From: Oscillospiraceae bacterium
GTDB taxonomy: Bacteria > Bacillota > Clostridia > Oscillospirales > Ruminococcaceae
Length of the DNA stretch: 16,988 nt
NCBI GenBank assembly: GCA_019423445.1
Contig: JAHZBJ010000039.1
Span: 1 to 16,988 of the forward strand
Direction of reading: 5' to 3'
The position numbers and the translations under genes were made by a program. Positions within the stretch are counted from its first letter, which is position 1, and the number at the start of each line of letters is the position of its first letter. Below are positions 1 to 6,641 of this stretch, piece after piece. A model generated the notes under the pieces. That model made no database searches. It was not told where the DNA came from and saw only the letters and a list, made by a program, of their open reading frames with translations.

Positions 1-608
1 CCGGAAGAAGGGAGGGGAGTAAGAGGCTCTTCCTGGGAGTAGAGGACGTCCAGATGAAGAATTCCGCGTTTTTTCAGTTCTCTGCGCATCACCCTGGCCA
101 GAGGGCAGACAGAGGTCTCCGCCAGGTCCGCCAGCTGAAGGCGGGAAGGGTCCAGTTTGTTGCCGGTGCCCATAGAGGAGATAAGAGGAACGCCAAGCTC
201 CCGGCATTTTACGGCGAGGGCGATTTTGGTGGAGACAGTGTCGATGGCGTCCACCACATAATCGCAACTGGCCAGAGGAATCTCGTTTAGATTATCCGGA
301 GTCACAAAAAGAGGGTAGACCTCCCCCCGGAGAGAGGGATTGATGTCCATGGACCGTTCAAAGGAAACTTCCGCTTTGAGACGTCCCAAAGTGCTGTGAA
401 GGGCAATGAGCTGGCGGTTTAGGTTGGTAAGGCTGACCCGGTCTCCGTCCACGAAAAGGATTCGCCCCACGCCGCTGCGGACCAAGGCCTCGCAGGCATA
501 GGAACCCACTCCCCCCAAGCCAAATACGGCTACCGAAGCCTCAGCCAATTTTTTTGTGGCGTTTTCCCCAAGCAGAAGCTGCTGCCGGGCCCACTGGTTC
601 TCCTCCAT
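1..608 (-). CDS. tcdA: tRNA threonylcarbamoyladenosine dehydratase (TcdA/CsdL, E1-like), 3' end beyond window
   Basis: Translating the minus strand from ATG at 608 gives about 202 codons without a stop, and the gene runs off the left edge. The start is preceded by AAGGAGGA at a 5-nt spacing. The protein has the ThiF/MoeB/E1-like nucleotide-binding motif GLGGVGS at about residues 30-36, then FVDGD (52-56) and the NLNRQ block (62-66) that contacts ATP. Further on it has DAIDT, SSMGTGNK and CPLARVMRRELKKRG, followed by YSQEEP, the order typical of the TcdA/YgdL family rather than of MoeB or ThiF. The family uses ATP to cyclise t6A37 to ct6A in ANN-decoding tRNAs. It is divergent from another tRNA-modification gene. 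Family members are about 250 residues, so roughly a fifth is missing here. I am confident of the family; TcdA over other E1-like paralogues rests on these motifs. Confidence 0.93.
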   Translation of the reverse strand, partial: MEENQWARQQLLLGENATKKLAEASVAVFGLGGVGSYACEALVRSGVGRILFVDGDRVSLTNLNRQLIALHSTLGRLKAEVSFERSMDINPSLRGEVYPLFVTPDNLNEIPLASCDYVVDAIDTVSTKIALAVKCRELGVPLISSMGTGNKLDPSRLQLADLAETSVCPLARVMRRELKKRGILHLDVLYSQEEPLTPLPSS

Positions 609-638
609 GATGTTCCTCCTTTTGCTTTTTCCGACACT

Positions 639-667
639 ATGATACCATTCCCCAGAGGGGAATGCAA
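639..667 (-). promoter_or_regulatory. Predicted sigma-A promoter of tcdA with a palindromic spacer
   Basis: On the minus strand TTGCAT (667-662) and TATCAT (644-639) are separated by exactly 17 bp, about 30 bp upstream of the tcdA start. The spacer and the end of the -35 box form a perfect 8-bp inverted repeat, CATTCCCC-AGA-GGGGAATG (646-664). That could be an operator or a coincidence of a short dyad. The -35 box is weak (three of six consensus bases). Confidence 0.5.
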
Positions 668-799
668 ATCCTGGGGGCCCAGATGGAAAGAGCTGTCTGA
701 TGCCTGTCAGGGGAAGTTGGAACCGGGGGGAATGGAAAGCCGTTGTAGCCGGAAAATGAGAAAGAAAGCGGGAAAACCGGGCAGGCGTCTAAGGGACCG

Positions 800-828
800 T
801 TGCTTTTCTTTCGGCGGGAAGCTATAAT
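800..828 (+). promoter_or_regulatory. Predicted sigma-A promoter of the ttcA-like gene
   Basis: TTGCTT (800-805), a 17-bp spacer and a perfect TATAAT (823-828). Transcription would begin around 834-836. That rules out the upstream in-frame TTG at 834 as a leadered start and favours the TTG at 882. The rest of the 609-799 interval shows no gene, only short dyads such as CTGGG-GG-CCCAG at 671-682. Confidence 0.7.
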
Positions 829-881
829 GAGGCTTGTTATCAAAGCACGGCCGGAATCCCGGCCCGGAAGGAGAAAAGCCG

Positions 882-1781
882 TTGACGAAAGAACAGGCCG
901 TCCCGGAGAGGCGCCCGCCCCTCACCCCTTGCCAGCGCATCGAGCGCAGTATTATCACCAAGTACCGGAAAACCATCTGGAATCGCTTTATTGGCGGAAT
1001 CAAGGACTACCAGCTGATCCAGGAAGGGGACCGTATTGCAGTCTGCATTTCAGGGGGCAAGGATTCCATGCTCCTTGCCAAATGCATGCAGCAGCTCCAC
1101 CGCCACAGCGAGGTGCCTTTTCAGCTGGAATTTCTGGTGATGGATCCCGGATACCGTCCCGCCAATCGGGAGCTGATTCTGAAGAACGCGGCGCTGATGG
1201 AGATTCCGGTGCGGGTGTTCGATTCCCCTATCTTTGGCGTGGTCGCGGATATCCCCAAGTCCCCCTGTTATCTTTGCGCCCGGATGCGCCGGGGATATCT
1301 CTACAGCAGGGCTAGGGATCTGGGGTGCAACAAAATCGCTCTTGGGCATCACTTCGATGACGTGATTGAAACGGTTCTGATGAGCACCCTTTATGGTGCG
1401 GATTACCGCACCATGATGCCCAAGCTCCACAGCAGCAATTTCCCCGGGATGGAACTGATCCGTCCCCTCTACCAGGTGCGGGAGAAGGACATCCTTTCCT
1501 GGAAAAATTACAACGGCCTTTCCTTCCTTCAATGCGCCTGCCGTTTTACCGAGGATATCGCAGGGGGGCAGGAACCAGGCAAATCCAAGCGCCAGGAGGT
1601 AAAGCACTTGATAGCAGCCTTGAAGAAGGACAATCCCCAGGTGGATGTAAATATTTTCCGCAGTATCCACAGCGTCAATTTGGATACCGTCATCGGATGG
1701 CGCAGCGCTGCAGGAGGTTATCATAGCTTCCTGGAAGGGTATGACGATGCTCCGGAAGGGAAAATAGAGGAAGATATTTGA
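882..1781 (+). CDS. ttcA: TtcA-type tRNA 2-thiolation protein (PP-loop ATP pyrophosphatase)
   Basis: A 299-residue N-type ATP pyrophosphatase. From the TTG at 882, the PP-loop SGGKDS is at residues 57-62. A CxxC (CYLC, Cys129 and Cys132) and a later CAC (Cys218 and Cys220) match the spacing of the three Fe-S-ligating cysteines of TtcA. GHHFDDVIET (about 155-164) is the second conserved block of the family. Known TtcA proteins adenylate C32 of tRNA and thiolate it to s2C32 with a [4Fe-4S] cluster. I chose TTG 882 because GGAAGGAG lies 8 nt upstream, and because the promoter at 800-828 would start RNA at the other candidate (TTG 834). The extra cysteine at the third ligand position leaves it open which residue is the ligand. 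A different thiolated position or tRNA is possible, since Gram-positive members of this group are poorly tested. Confidence 0.85.
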   Translation: MTKEQAVPERRPPLTPCQRIERSIITKYRKTIWNRFIGGIKDYQLIQEGDRIAVCISGGKDSMLLAKCMQQLHRHSEVPFQLEFLVMDPGYRPANRELILKNAALMEIPVRVFDSPIFGVVADIPKSPCYLCARMRRGYLYSRARDLGCNKIALGHHFDDVIETVLMSTLYGADYRTMMPKLHSSNFPGMELIRPLYQVREKDILSWKNYNGLSFLQCACRFTEDIAGGQEPGKSKRQEVKHLIAALKKDNPQVDVNIFRSIHSVNLDTVIGWRSAAGGYHSFLEGYDDAPEGKIEEDI

Positions 1782-1799
1782 TATTCAAATTATATTCTA

Positions 1800-1828
1800 T
1801 TTACATTCTAATTGAAGTTATTTATAAT
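1800..1828 (+). promoter_or_regulatory. Predicted sigma-A promoter for the RHH regulator/comEC operon
   Basis: TTTACA (1800-1805), a 17-bp spacer and a perfect TATAAT (1823-1828), inside a strikingly AT-rich stretch (1782-1860) in otherwise GC-rich DNA. It lies directly after the ttcA stop and about 100 bp before the regulator start. It is probably the main promoter for the operon, because no other convincing promoter was seen before comEC. Confidence 0.7.
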
Positions 1829-1880
1829 CATATTAAACATATTTCGGATTCTTATAAAATGCCGCCGCAGAGGGTATGAT

Positions 1881-1892
1881 AATGATATCATT
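1881..1892. promoter_or_regulatory. Perfect 12-bp palindrome, possible autoregulatory operator
   Basis: AATGATATCATT is a perfect palindrome in the untranslated leader, 32 bp before the start of the ribbon-helix-helix gene. RHH repressors commonly bind short AT-rich dyads near their own promoter. Placement downstream of the predicted -10 box would suit a roadblock or a second promoter. The link to the neighbouring protein is inferred. Confidence 0.35.
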
Positions 1893-1924
1893 TTATATCC
1901 CATTTGATGCGGGGAGGAAACGGC

Positions 1925-2110
1925 ATGGCAGGGAATTATTACACCCCCTTTTCGGTTCGGGTACCGGAAGAGCTTCTGGAAAAGGTGAAAAGGATCGCCG
2001 CCCTCAACAAAAGATCCGCCAACAAAGAAGTGGAGTTCATCCTGGAAAAATATGTGGCGGGGTGGGAAGCGGAAAACGGCCCCATTGGAGTGGGGGAGGA
2101 ATCAGTATAG
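1925..2110 (+). CDS. Arc-type ribbon-helix-helix DNA-binding protein
   Basis: A 61-residue protein whose core resembles the Arc repressor fold. A short beta-strand FSVRVP (residues about 9-14) is followed by helix EELLEKVKRIAALNKR, then the turn SANKE and a second helix EVEFILEKYV. The alternating FSVRV strand is the DNA-contacting part in this family, which works as a dimer of dimers. ATG 1925 is chosen because GGGGAGG (1911-1917) is 7 nt upstream; an in-frame ATG at 1904 lacks such a site. The gene ends 19 bp before comEC, so the two are likely co-transcribed. It could control its own operon through the 1881-1892 palindrome. The target is unknown, and such small RHH proteins can also be antitoxin-like, although no toxin gene is adjacent. 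Confidence 0.8.
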   Translation: MAGNYYTPFSVRVPEELLEKVKRIAALNKRSANKEVEFILEKYVAGWEAENGPIGVGEESV

Positions 2111-2129
2111 CAGGAAAGGAGCTGGGACT

Positions 2130-4211
2130 ATGAAGCGCCCGCTCCTTTTTGCTTCTGTGATATTTCTGTTTTCCACGGCGCTGCTGCTGTGGGAAGGGGG
2201 ACTGTCCGGCCTTTCAGGGGTTGGAGTGGTTCTCCTTTTTTGCGTTCTGGCAAAAAGCCGCCGGGAAGCAACAGGGATCCTCCTCGCAGGAGGGTTGGCA
2301 GCTGCTTTGGCTCTTGGGGCGGTATGGGGGCTGGAGTGCCGTTTGGAATCCTTGCGGCCATTGGAGGGAACATCGGTTTCCTACGTGGGCTGGGTAGAGG
2401 AGAAAAACCCATATAGCCCCGGAAGAGTCCGGATTCGGGGAAATCTGGGAGAAGCGGGGGATGGCCCTGGGGTCCTTCTTGACGTTTTAAATGCCGGCCG
2501 GGAACTGAACCCCGGAGAATGGGTGGCGGGGAAAGCCCAGGTCCTGGAGGTCCGGGCGGATGGCGATGCCCTTTTTACCGGAGGTGTGTCTCTTCTCACG
2601 GCGGCAGAGGGGGAGGCGGAGCCGGTCCCCACCCCGGAAGGCTTCCATGTTTTGGCGGAGCTGACAGCTCTGCGCTGGGAGCTTTCTCAGGAGGTTTACG
2701 CCGAGGCTCCGGGGGACGCTTCGGGGGTAGCGGCAGCTATGGTCTTTTCCCGGGGAGATCTGCTGGAGCAGGAGCTTTTGGACCGGATAGGCCAGGCGGG
2801 GATACGGCATCTGCTGGTGGTTTCAGGGCTGCATCTTTCCATCCTGGTGGGGTGGATAGGCGGTGCTTGCCGGGTCCTGAAACTGGGGCGTTTCCCCCAG
2901 GCGGTTTTCTGCCTGATGGGGGTATGGTTCATGGCTGCCATGGCGGGCTTTTCAGTGTCGGTGCTCCGTTCCGGGGTGATGACCAGCATGTGGCTTTTGG
3001 GCAGCCTTCTGGGACGCCGTTCCGACGGCCTGACCTCCCTTGGCCTGGCGGGTCTGCTGCTGGGCTGTATCTGCCCGCCGGTGGTGTGGGAGACAGGAGC
3101 CCAGCTGACTTTTGCCGCCACCCTGGGCCTGCTTCTGGGGAGCGGCCCGGTGTCCCGCTGGCTGCTGGCGGGGTGGGAGAGCCGCTTTGGGGCCCCTGGA
3201 AAATTGACCCGGTGGATTCTGGAAGGGGTGTCTGCTTCCTTCTGCGCCCAGCTGGGCACGCTGCCGGTGCTGGCTGCGTCCTTCGGCTATCTCACCACCT
3301 GGGGACTCCTTACCAACCTGCTGGTGATGCCCTTTGTCACCGGCGTGGTGCTTCTGGGCGGGTTGGGTGCGGCCCTGCTTCCCTTTTCCTGGGGAGAAAC
3401 CGCCGGCGGCTTCCTCCTGGGAGGCGCCCGTCTGTTAGCCAGGCTGATCCTGGAGGCGGTGGACCTGGTTTGCCTTCTCCCCTTTGGGACGGTGCCCGTG
3501 CTTCTGCCCTATCAGCTGGCCCTTTGCTGCATGGGGACAGTGGGAATCTTTGGATACCTTATCCTCCGGCCCCGGATGTCCCCGGGGACAGCTCGTACCA
3601 TTCGCCGGTGCGGCGCCGGCTTTTTGGCGGCAGCCCTTATGTACAGCGGGTTTTACTACCGTGACGCCACCCTGGTTTCCGCTGACGGGGATACTGGCGC
3701 AGTGGTGATCAGCGCCCCCGGCGGGACGCTGGTGCTGGACGGCGGCCAGGAGGACTACCAGCGCCGGATGCTGTCTCAGCAGCTGCTGCGGTGCAGCGCA
3801 GGGACCCCGGAAGCGGTGGTTCGCCCCGAGGACAGCGGCGTCAACGCCACCCTTTGGATGGCTCAGGAATTTTCTCCCAGTGTGGTGCTGGTACCGGAGG
3901 AGCAGCTGCCCCTGCTGGAGGGGCAGCTCCCGACGGAATTCCGCGCTTTGGAGGAGGGACCGGTGGAGGTGCTGCCCGGGGTGGTGGTGAGTCACCCTGC
4001 CCCGGAGATCACCTGTGTGGAGACAGCGGGAAGAAAAGTGCTGAAATGTTGGGCGGGGTATGGTATAATAAAAGAATCGTATCTGCCCCCGGATGCCGAT
4101 ATCATCATTGATATGGACGGAAGGATGTACGCCCCCGGCCTTGAACCGGGGCGCATGCCGGGGGAGATCACCAATTTGCTCCTCACCGGGCCAGAGTCCC
4201 GGAGGGGATGA
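2130..4211 (+). CDS. comEC: ComEC/Rec2 DNA-uptake channel with degenerate C-terminal hydrolase domain
   Basis: A 693-residue integral membrane protein. It starts with hydrophobic segments, then a soluble DUF4131/OB-like region (about residues 80-165). The Competence domain follows, with the hallmark IRHLLVVSGLHLSILVGW around residues 225-242 (SGLH at 232-235) and a series of membrane spans to about residue 510. ComEC carries single-stranded DNA across the inner membrane during transformation. The C-terminal 180 residues (from about 512; nt 3663) resemble a metallo-beta-lactamase fold at APGGTLVLDGG. However, where the HxHxDH metal motif should follow, the sequence reads AVVRPEDSGVNATLWM, with no ligand histidines. 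ATG 2130 has AAAGGAG at 8-nt spacing. The gene sits 19 bp after the RHH gene and 19 bp before holA. Comparable Clostridia often keep comEC without known natural competence. Confidence 0.93.
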   Translation: MKRPLLFASVIFLFSTALLLWEGGLSGLSGVGVVLLFCVLAKSRREATGILLAGGLAAALALGAVWGLECRLESLRPLEGTSVSYVGWVEEKNPYSPGRVRIRGNLGEAGDGPGVLLDVLNAGRELNPGEWVAGKAQVLEVRADGDALFTGGVSLLTAAEGEAEPVPTPEGFHVLAELTALRWELSQEVYAEAPGDASGVAAAMVFSRGDLLEQELLDRIGQAGIRHLLVVSGLHLSILVGWIGGACRVLKLGRFPQAVFCLMGVWFMAAMAGFSVSVLRSGVMTSMWLLGSLLGRRSDGLTSLGLAGLLLGCICPPVVWETGAQLTFAATLGLLLGSGPVSRWLLAGWESRFGAPGKLTRWILEGVSASFCAQLGTLPVLAASFGYLTTWGLLTNLLVMPFVTGVVLLGGLGAALLPFSWGETAGGFLLGGARLLARLILEAVDLVCLLPFGTVPVLLPYQLALCCMGTVGIFGYLILRPRMSPGTARTIRRCGAGFLAAALMYSGFYYRDATLVSADGDTGAVVISAPGGTLVLDGGQEDYQRRMLSQQLLRCSAGTPEAVVRPEDSGVNATLWMAQEFSPSVVLVPEEQLPLLEGQLPTEFRALEEGPVEVLPGVVVSHPAPEITCVETAGRKVLKCWAGYGIIKESYLPPDADIIIDMDGRMYAPGLEPGRMPGEITNLLLTGPESRRG

Positions 4212-4230
4212 AAACGGGGAGGAATGGAGC

Positions 4231-5274
4231 GTGATCCTGGCTGGAAGCCGGCAGCTGGACCAGATGATCCGGGAGGACCGGGTCCCGGGGATGCTGCTTT
4301 TGTATGGCGAGGACGGGCTTTCCATTACCCGTTACCAGGAAAAGCTGAAAAAGCTGGCGGTGACCGCCCTGGAGGATTTCAATTTCTACCGCTGCGACGG
4401 CAGGGCCCCCCTGGACCTGGACGCTTTGGCGGATTCGGCGTTGTCCCTTCCGGTGATGGCACCCCGGCGGTTCGCCCTGGTGGACGACCTGAACCCGGAA
4501 CTCCTCTCCGCCCAGGACCTGGGAAAACTGCAGGAGTTGGGGGAAGCCCTTCCGGAGGAGAGTTTTCTTCTCATCACTGTGCGCAGCGCCGAGTTGGATC
4601 TGAAGAAGAAAGGGAGCAAGGGGGCCAAGCTCTGCGACCTCTGCGACAAATGGGGTGCTGTCTGCCGCTTTGCCAAACCCACCGTTCAGGAAGCGGCCCG
4701 GGTGGCCATGACCGAGGCGGCAAAGGCGGGAAGCGCCATGGACCAGGAAACAGCCCTGCTGCTGGCGGAGTACTGCGGCAGGGACAGCCAGCGGATGCTG
4801 GAGGAGACCCGGAAGCTGGCGGCCCATTCCCCGGAAAAAATCACGGCGGAGGATGTCCGGCTGCTGGTGGCCCCGGTCACCGAGGCCAGGGTGTTCGATC
4901 TTTCAGATAAGATTGTGGCCCGGGATATCTCCGCTGCCATGGGGACTATCGACGACCTGATTTTTCTCCGGGAAAGCCCGGTGACCATCCTTTCCATCCT
5001 GTCCATGGCTTTTGTGGACATGTACCGGGCAGCTGCTGCCAGGAAGGCGGGAATCCCCGCCGCCGAGGCCAAGAAAGCCTATGGTTACGGAGGCGGCGGA
5101 TACCGGTATGACAAGGGGATCCAGAACCAGAGACGGTTCTCGGTGCCCCAGTTGGAGGATATCCTGGAACTTTTGGCCAGGGCCGACGGGGAGATGAAAC
5201 TGAGCGGGGTGGACCCCCGGACGGTGCTGGAAACTGCTGTGGTTCAGATCTTCCGGCGGATGGGAGAGGACTGA
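4231..5274 (+). CDS. holA: DNA polymerase III delta subunit
   Basis: A 347-residue protein from GTG 4231, with GGGGAGG 8 nt upstream; the ORF is open further upstream but overlaps comEC there. The N-terminus has the LLLYGEDG motif (residues about 23-29) typical of HolA. Later come LLITVRSAELDLKKK, PTVQEAARVAMTEAAKAG, LLAEYCGRD and a helical C-terminal collar domain with RFSVPQLEDILELLARADGEMKLSGVDPRTVLETAVV. In HolA, delta opens the beta sliding clamp as part of the clamp loader; the gamma/tau subunit gene (dnaX) is in the same window. comEC-holA adjacency is common in Firmicutes. The stop overlaps the next start (TGATG), which implies translational coupling. Confidence 0.95.
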   Translation: MILAGSRQLDQMIREDRVPGMLLLYGEDGLSITRYQEKLKKLAVTALEDFNFYRCDGRAPLDLDALADSALSLPVMAPRRFALVDDLNPELLSAQDLGKLQELGEALPEESFLLITVRSAELDLKKKGSKGAKLCDLCDKWGAVCRFAKPTVQEAARVAMTEAAKAGSAMDQETALLLAEYCGRDSQRMLEETRKLAAHSPEKITAEDVRLLVAPVTEARVFDLSDKIVARDISAAMGTIDDLIFLRESPVTILSILSMAFVDMYRAAAARKAGIPAAEAKKAYGYGGGGYRYDKGIQNQRRFSVPQLEDILELLARADGEMKLSGVDPRTVLETAVVQIFRRMGED

Positions 5275-5897
5275 TGGAAAAGCTGCGGGTGAAATATCCG
5301 GTGGTTGTGGAAGGCCGGTACGATAAGGCCAAACTCAGCTCCATTATGGAGGGGGACATTATCCAGACCGACGGCTTCCGGGTCTTCGCCGATAAGAAGA
5401 AGCTGGATCTCATCCGGCGCCTGGCAGGGGAGGGGAAGGTGATTCTCCTTACCGACTCTGACCGGGCGGGATTCCGGATCCGGAGCCATATTGCGGGAGC
5501 TATCCCCCCGGAGCGGGTAATCCATGTTTACATCCCCCAGGTCCAGGGAAAGGAGCGGCGGAAAGCCCGCCCCTCCGCCGAAGGAACCCTTGGGGTGGAA
5601 GGGATGGATCCCGAGATTCTCCGGCGGGCCCTGGAACAGGCCGGAGCCCTGGAGGAAGGGGATGAAACCCCGCCCCGGGATCCCATCACAAAAGGAGATC
5701 TGTACGCCCTGGGTCTTTCAGGGGGGCCGGGGAGCGCCAGCCTGCGCCGGGCAGTCCAAAAGCGCCTGGGGCTTCCGGCAGGGGTGGGGCCCAACGCCCT
5801 TCCCGGCATTCTCACCCGGATCACCACCCGGGAGGAGCTTTGTGCTTTGGTGGAGGAGCTTCGGAAGGAGAACCATGAGGAAAACCAGGGAAAGTGA
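5274..5897 (+). CDS. rnmV: RNase M5-like Toprim ribonuclease with DUF4093 C-terminus
   Basis: A 207-residue protein. The N-terminal Toprim domain shows VVVEGRYDK (catalytic-type Glu13), LLTDSDRAGFRIR (Asp61 and Asp63) and then YIPQVQGKERRKARPS. The GTLGVEGMDPE block follows at about residues 104-114, leading into a C-terminal region resembling DUF4093 (RNase M5 C-terminal domain). RNase M5 matures 5S rRNA in Gram-positive bacteria, using ribosomal protein L18 as cofactor. The classical B. subtilis enzyme reads GVEH where this one reads GVEG, so it belongs to a divergent clostridial branch and the 5S substrate is inferred. The start overlaps the holA stop by one base (TGATG). Confidence 0.8.
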   Translation: MEKLRVKYPVVVEGRYDKAKLSSIMEGDIIQTDGFRVFADKKKLDLIRRLAGEGKVILLTDSDRAGFRIRSHIAGAIPPERVIHVYIPQVQGKERRKARPSAEGTLGVEGMDPEILRRALEQAGALEEGDETPPRDPITKGDLYALGLSGGPGSASLRRAVQKRLGLPAGVGPNALPGILTRITTREELCALVEELRKENHEENQGK

Positions 5898-5905
5898 GGG
5901 CATTT

Positions 5906-6076
5906 ATGGATACAATTCATTATCTGGTTACAAAAATAGAGGGAGATTATGCTATACTGGTCCCGGTGGATGAGCCGGACTGCCCGGGAAACCCCGTGGC
6001 CCTGGCCTTCCTTCCTGACGGCGTGGCCGAAGGGACCCATCTCCTGTGGGAGAATCTGGAATATACTGTACTGTGA
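5906..6076 (+). CDS. Small DUF3006-like protein
   Basis: A 56-residue acidic protein, MDTIHYLVTKIEGDYAILVP at its start, then AFLPDGVAEGTHLLW. The pattern V.KIEGDYAIL ... LPDGV.EG..L resembles DUF3006, a short beta-rich family of unknown function that is sometimes linked to ComEC-like hydrolases. ATG 5906 has GAGGG at 5 nt; a GTG at 5894 overlapping the previous stop is the alternative and would add four residues. It follows rnmV by 8 bp, so the two are likely co-transcribed. The family call is from memory of the pattern and is moderate. Confidence 0.6.
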   Translation: MDTIHYLVTKIEGDYAILVPVDEPDCPGNPVALAFLPDGVAEGTHLLWENLEYTVL

Positions 6077-6134
6077 GGGCGGCCGCGGCCTTGCCGGGCA
6101 CCCTCCTTACTTTGGCATGAAGGAATGACTGCAG

Positions 6135-6605
6135 ATGAAACTGTTTTGCGGAGAACGGGCCGTCCAGGTAAACGTGGTGGGCTACCAGTTCCCCTATAAC
6201 CCCGTAGGGAATATTTACGACAACAACTGGTTGATGGTGCGGGTAAAGCTTACCGAGGGGCCTTTGAGCTACTCCTTTGACGACCCCTGCATGACCTCTC
6301 AGGAGCTGGCGGATCTGGTACGGGGGCTGGAGAACGTGGCTGCCGGACGCACGATGGAAAGCGAAGCCCAGTTTATTGAACCCTACCTGCGGCTCCACAC
6401 CCACCGCTGCGTGGGGGGAGTGCTGGTGAACCTGGGGGTTGCCCTCACTGAGGAGGACGACGATCCGGAGTTTGTGGCCCTCCAGGAGCGCTTGGAAGAG
6501 GTGGACTGGGAGCGGTTTTGGGTTTCCGCAGTCCTTGGGGATGAGGATTTTGCCCTGATGATCCAGAAGTTCCGGGAGATGGCAGTGCGCTATCCCGCCC
6601 GGTAA
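6135..6605 (+). CDS. WapI-like immunity-family protein (tentative)
   Basis: A 156-residue soluble, acidic protein with no signal peptide or membrane segment. The N-terminal pattern VVGYQFPYN...YDNNWLMVRVKL, followed by DPCMTSQELADLVRGLENV, resembles the WapI-type immunity family, whose members carry GYQFP, D.NWL and a later DPC..T.E block. In known cases these protect against contact-dependent toxins of the WapA type. No toxin or rhs-repeat gene is visible here, so it may be an orphan or serve another role. ATG 6135 has AAGGA about 10 nt upstream. The 58-bp gap before it (6077-6134) contains only a GC-rich GGCCGCGGCC palindrome. Identity is tentative; that it is a real gene is likely from its length, codon use and position. 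Confidence 0.6.
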   Translation: MKLFCGERAVQVNVVGYQFPYNPVGNIYDNNWLMVRVKLTEGPLSYSFDDPCMTSQELADLVRGLENVAAGRTMESEAQFIEPYLRLHTHRCVGGVLVNLGVALTEEDDDPEFVALQERLEEVDWERFWVSAVLGDEDFALMIQKFREMAVRYPAR

Positions 6606-6641
6606 GGCCCGAAAACTGCAAGGGGAAGGAGGAGAGGAGCT

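Noticed and set aside
834..881. TTG at 834 as the start of the ttcA-like gene
   Set aside because: The predicted promoter would begin the transcript at about this position, leaving no leader. TTG 882 has a well-spaced GGAAGGAG.
2519..3664. 381-codon plus-strand frame inside comEC
   Set aside because: Gly/Pro/Ala/Arg-rich text from the wrong frame of comEC, whose own frame shows the conserved SGLH motif and membrane spans.
5894..5905. GTG at 5894 as the start of the DUF3006-like protein
   Set aside because: Kept only as an alternative. ATG 5906 has a near ribosome site and gives the expected family N-terminus, though overlap coupling with the upstream stop is possible.
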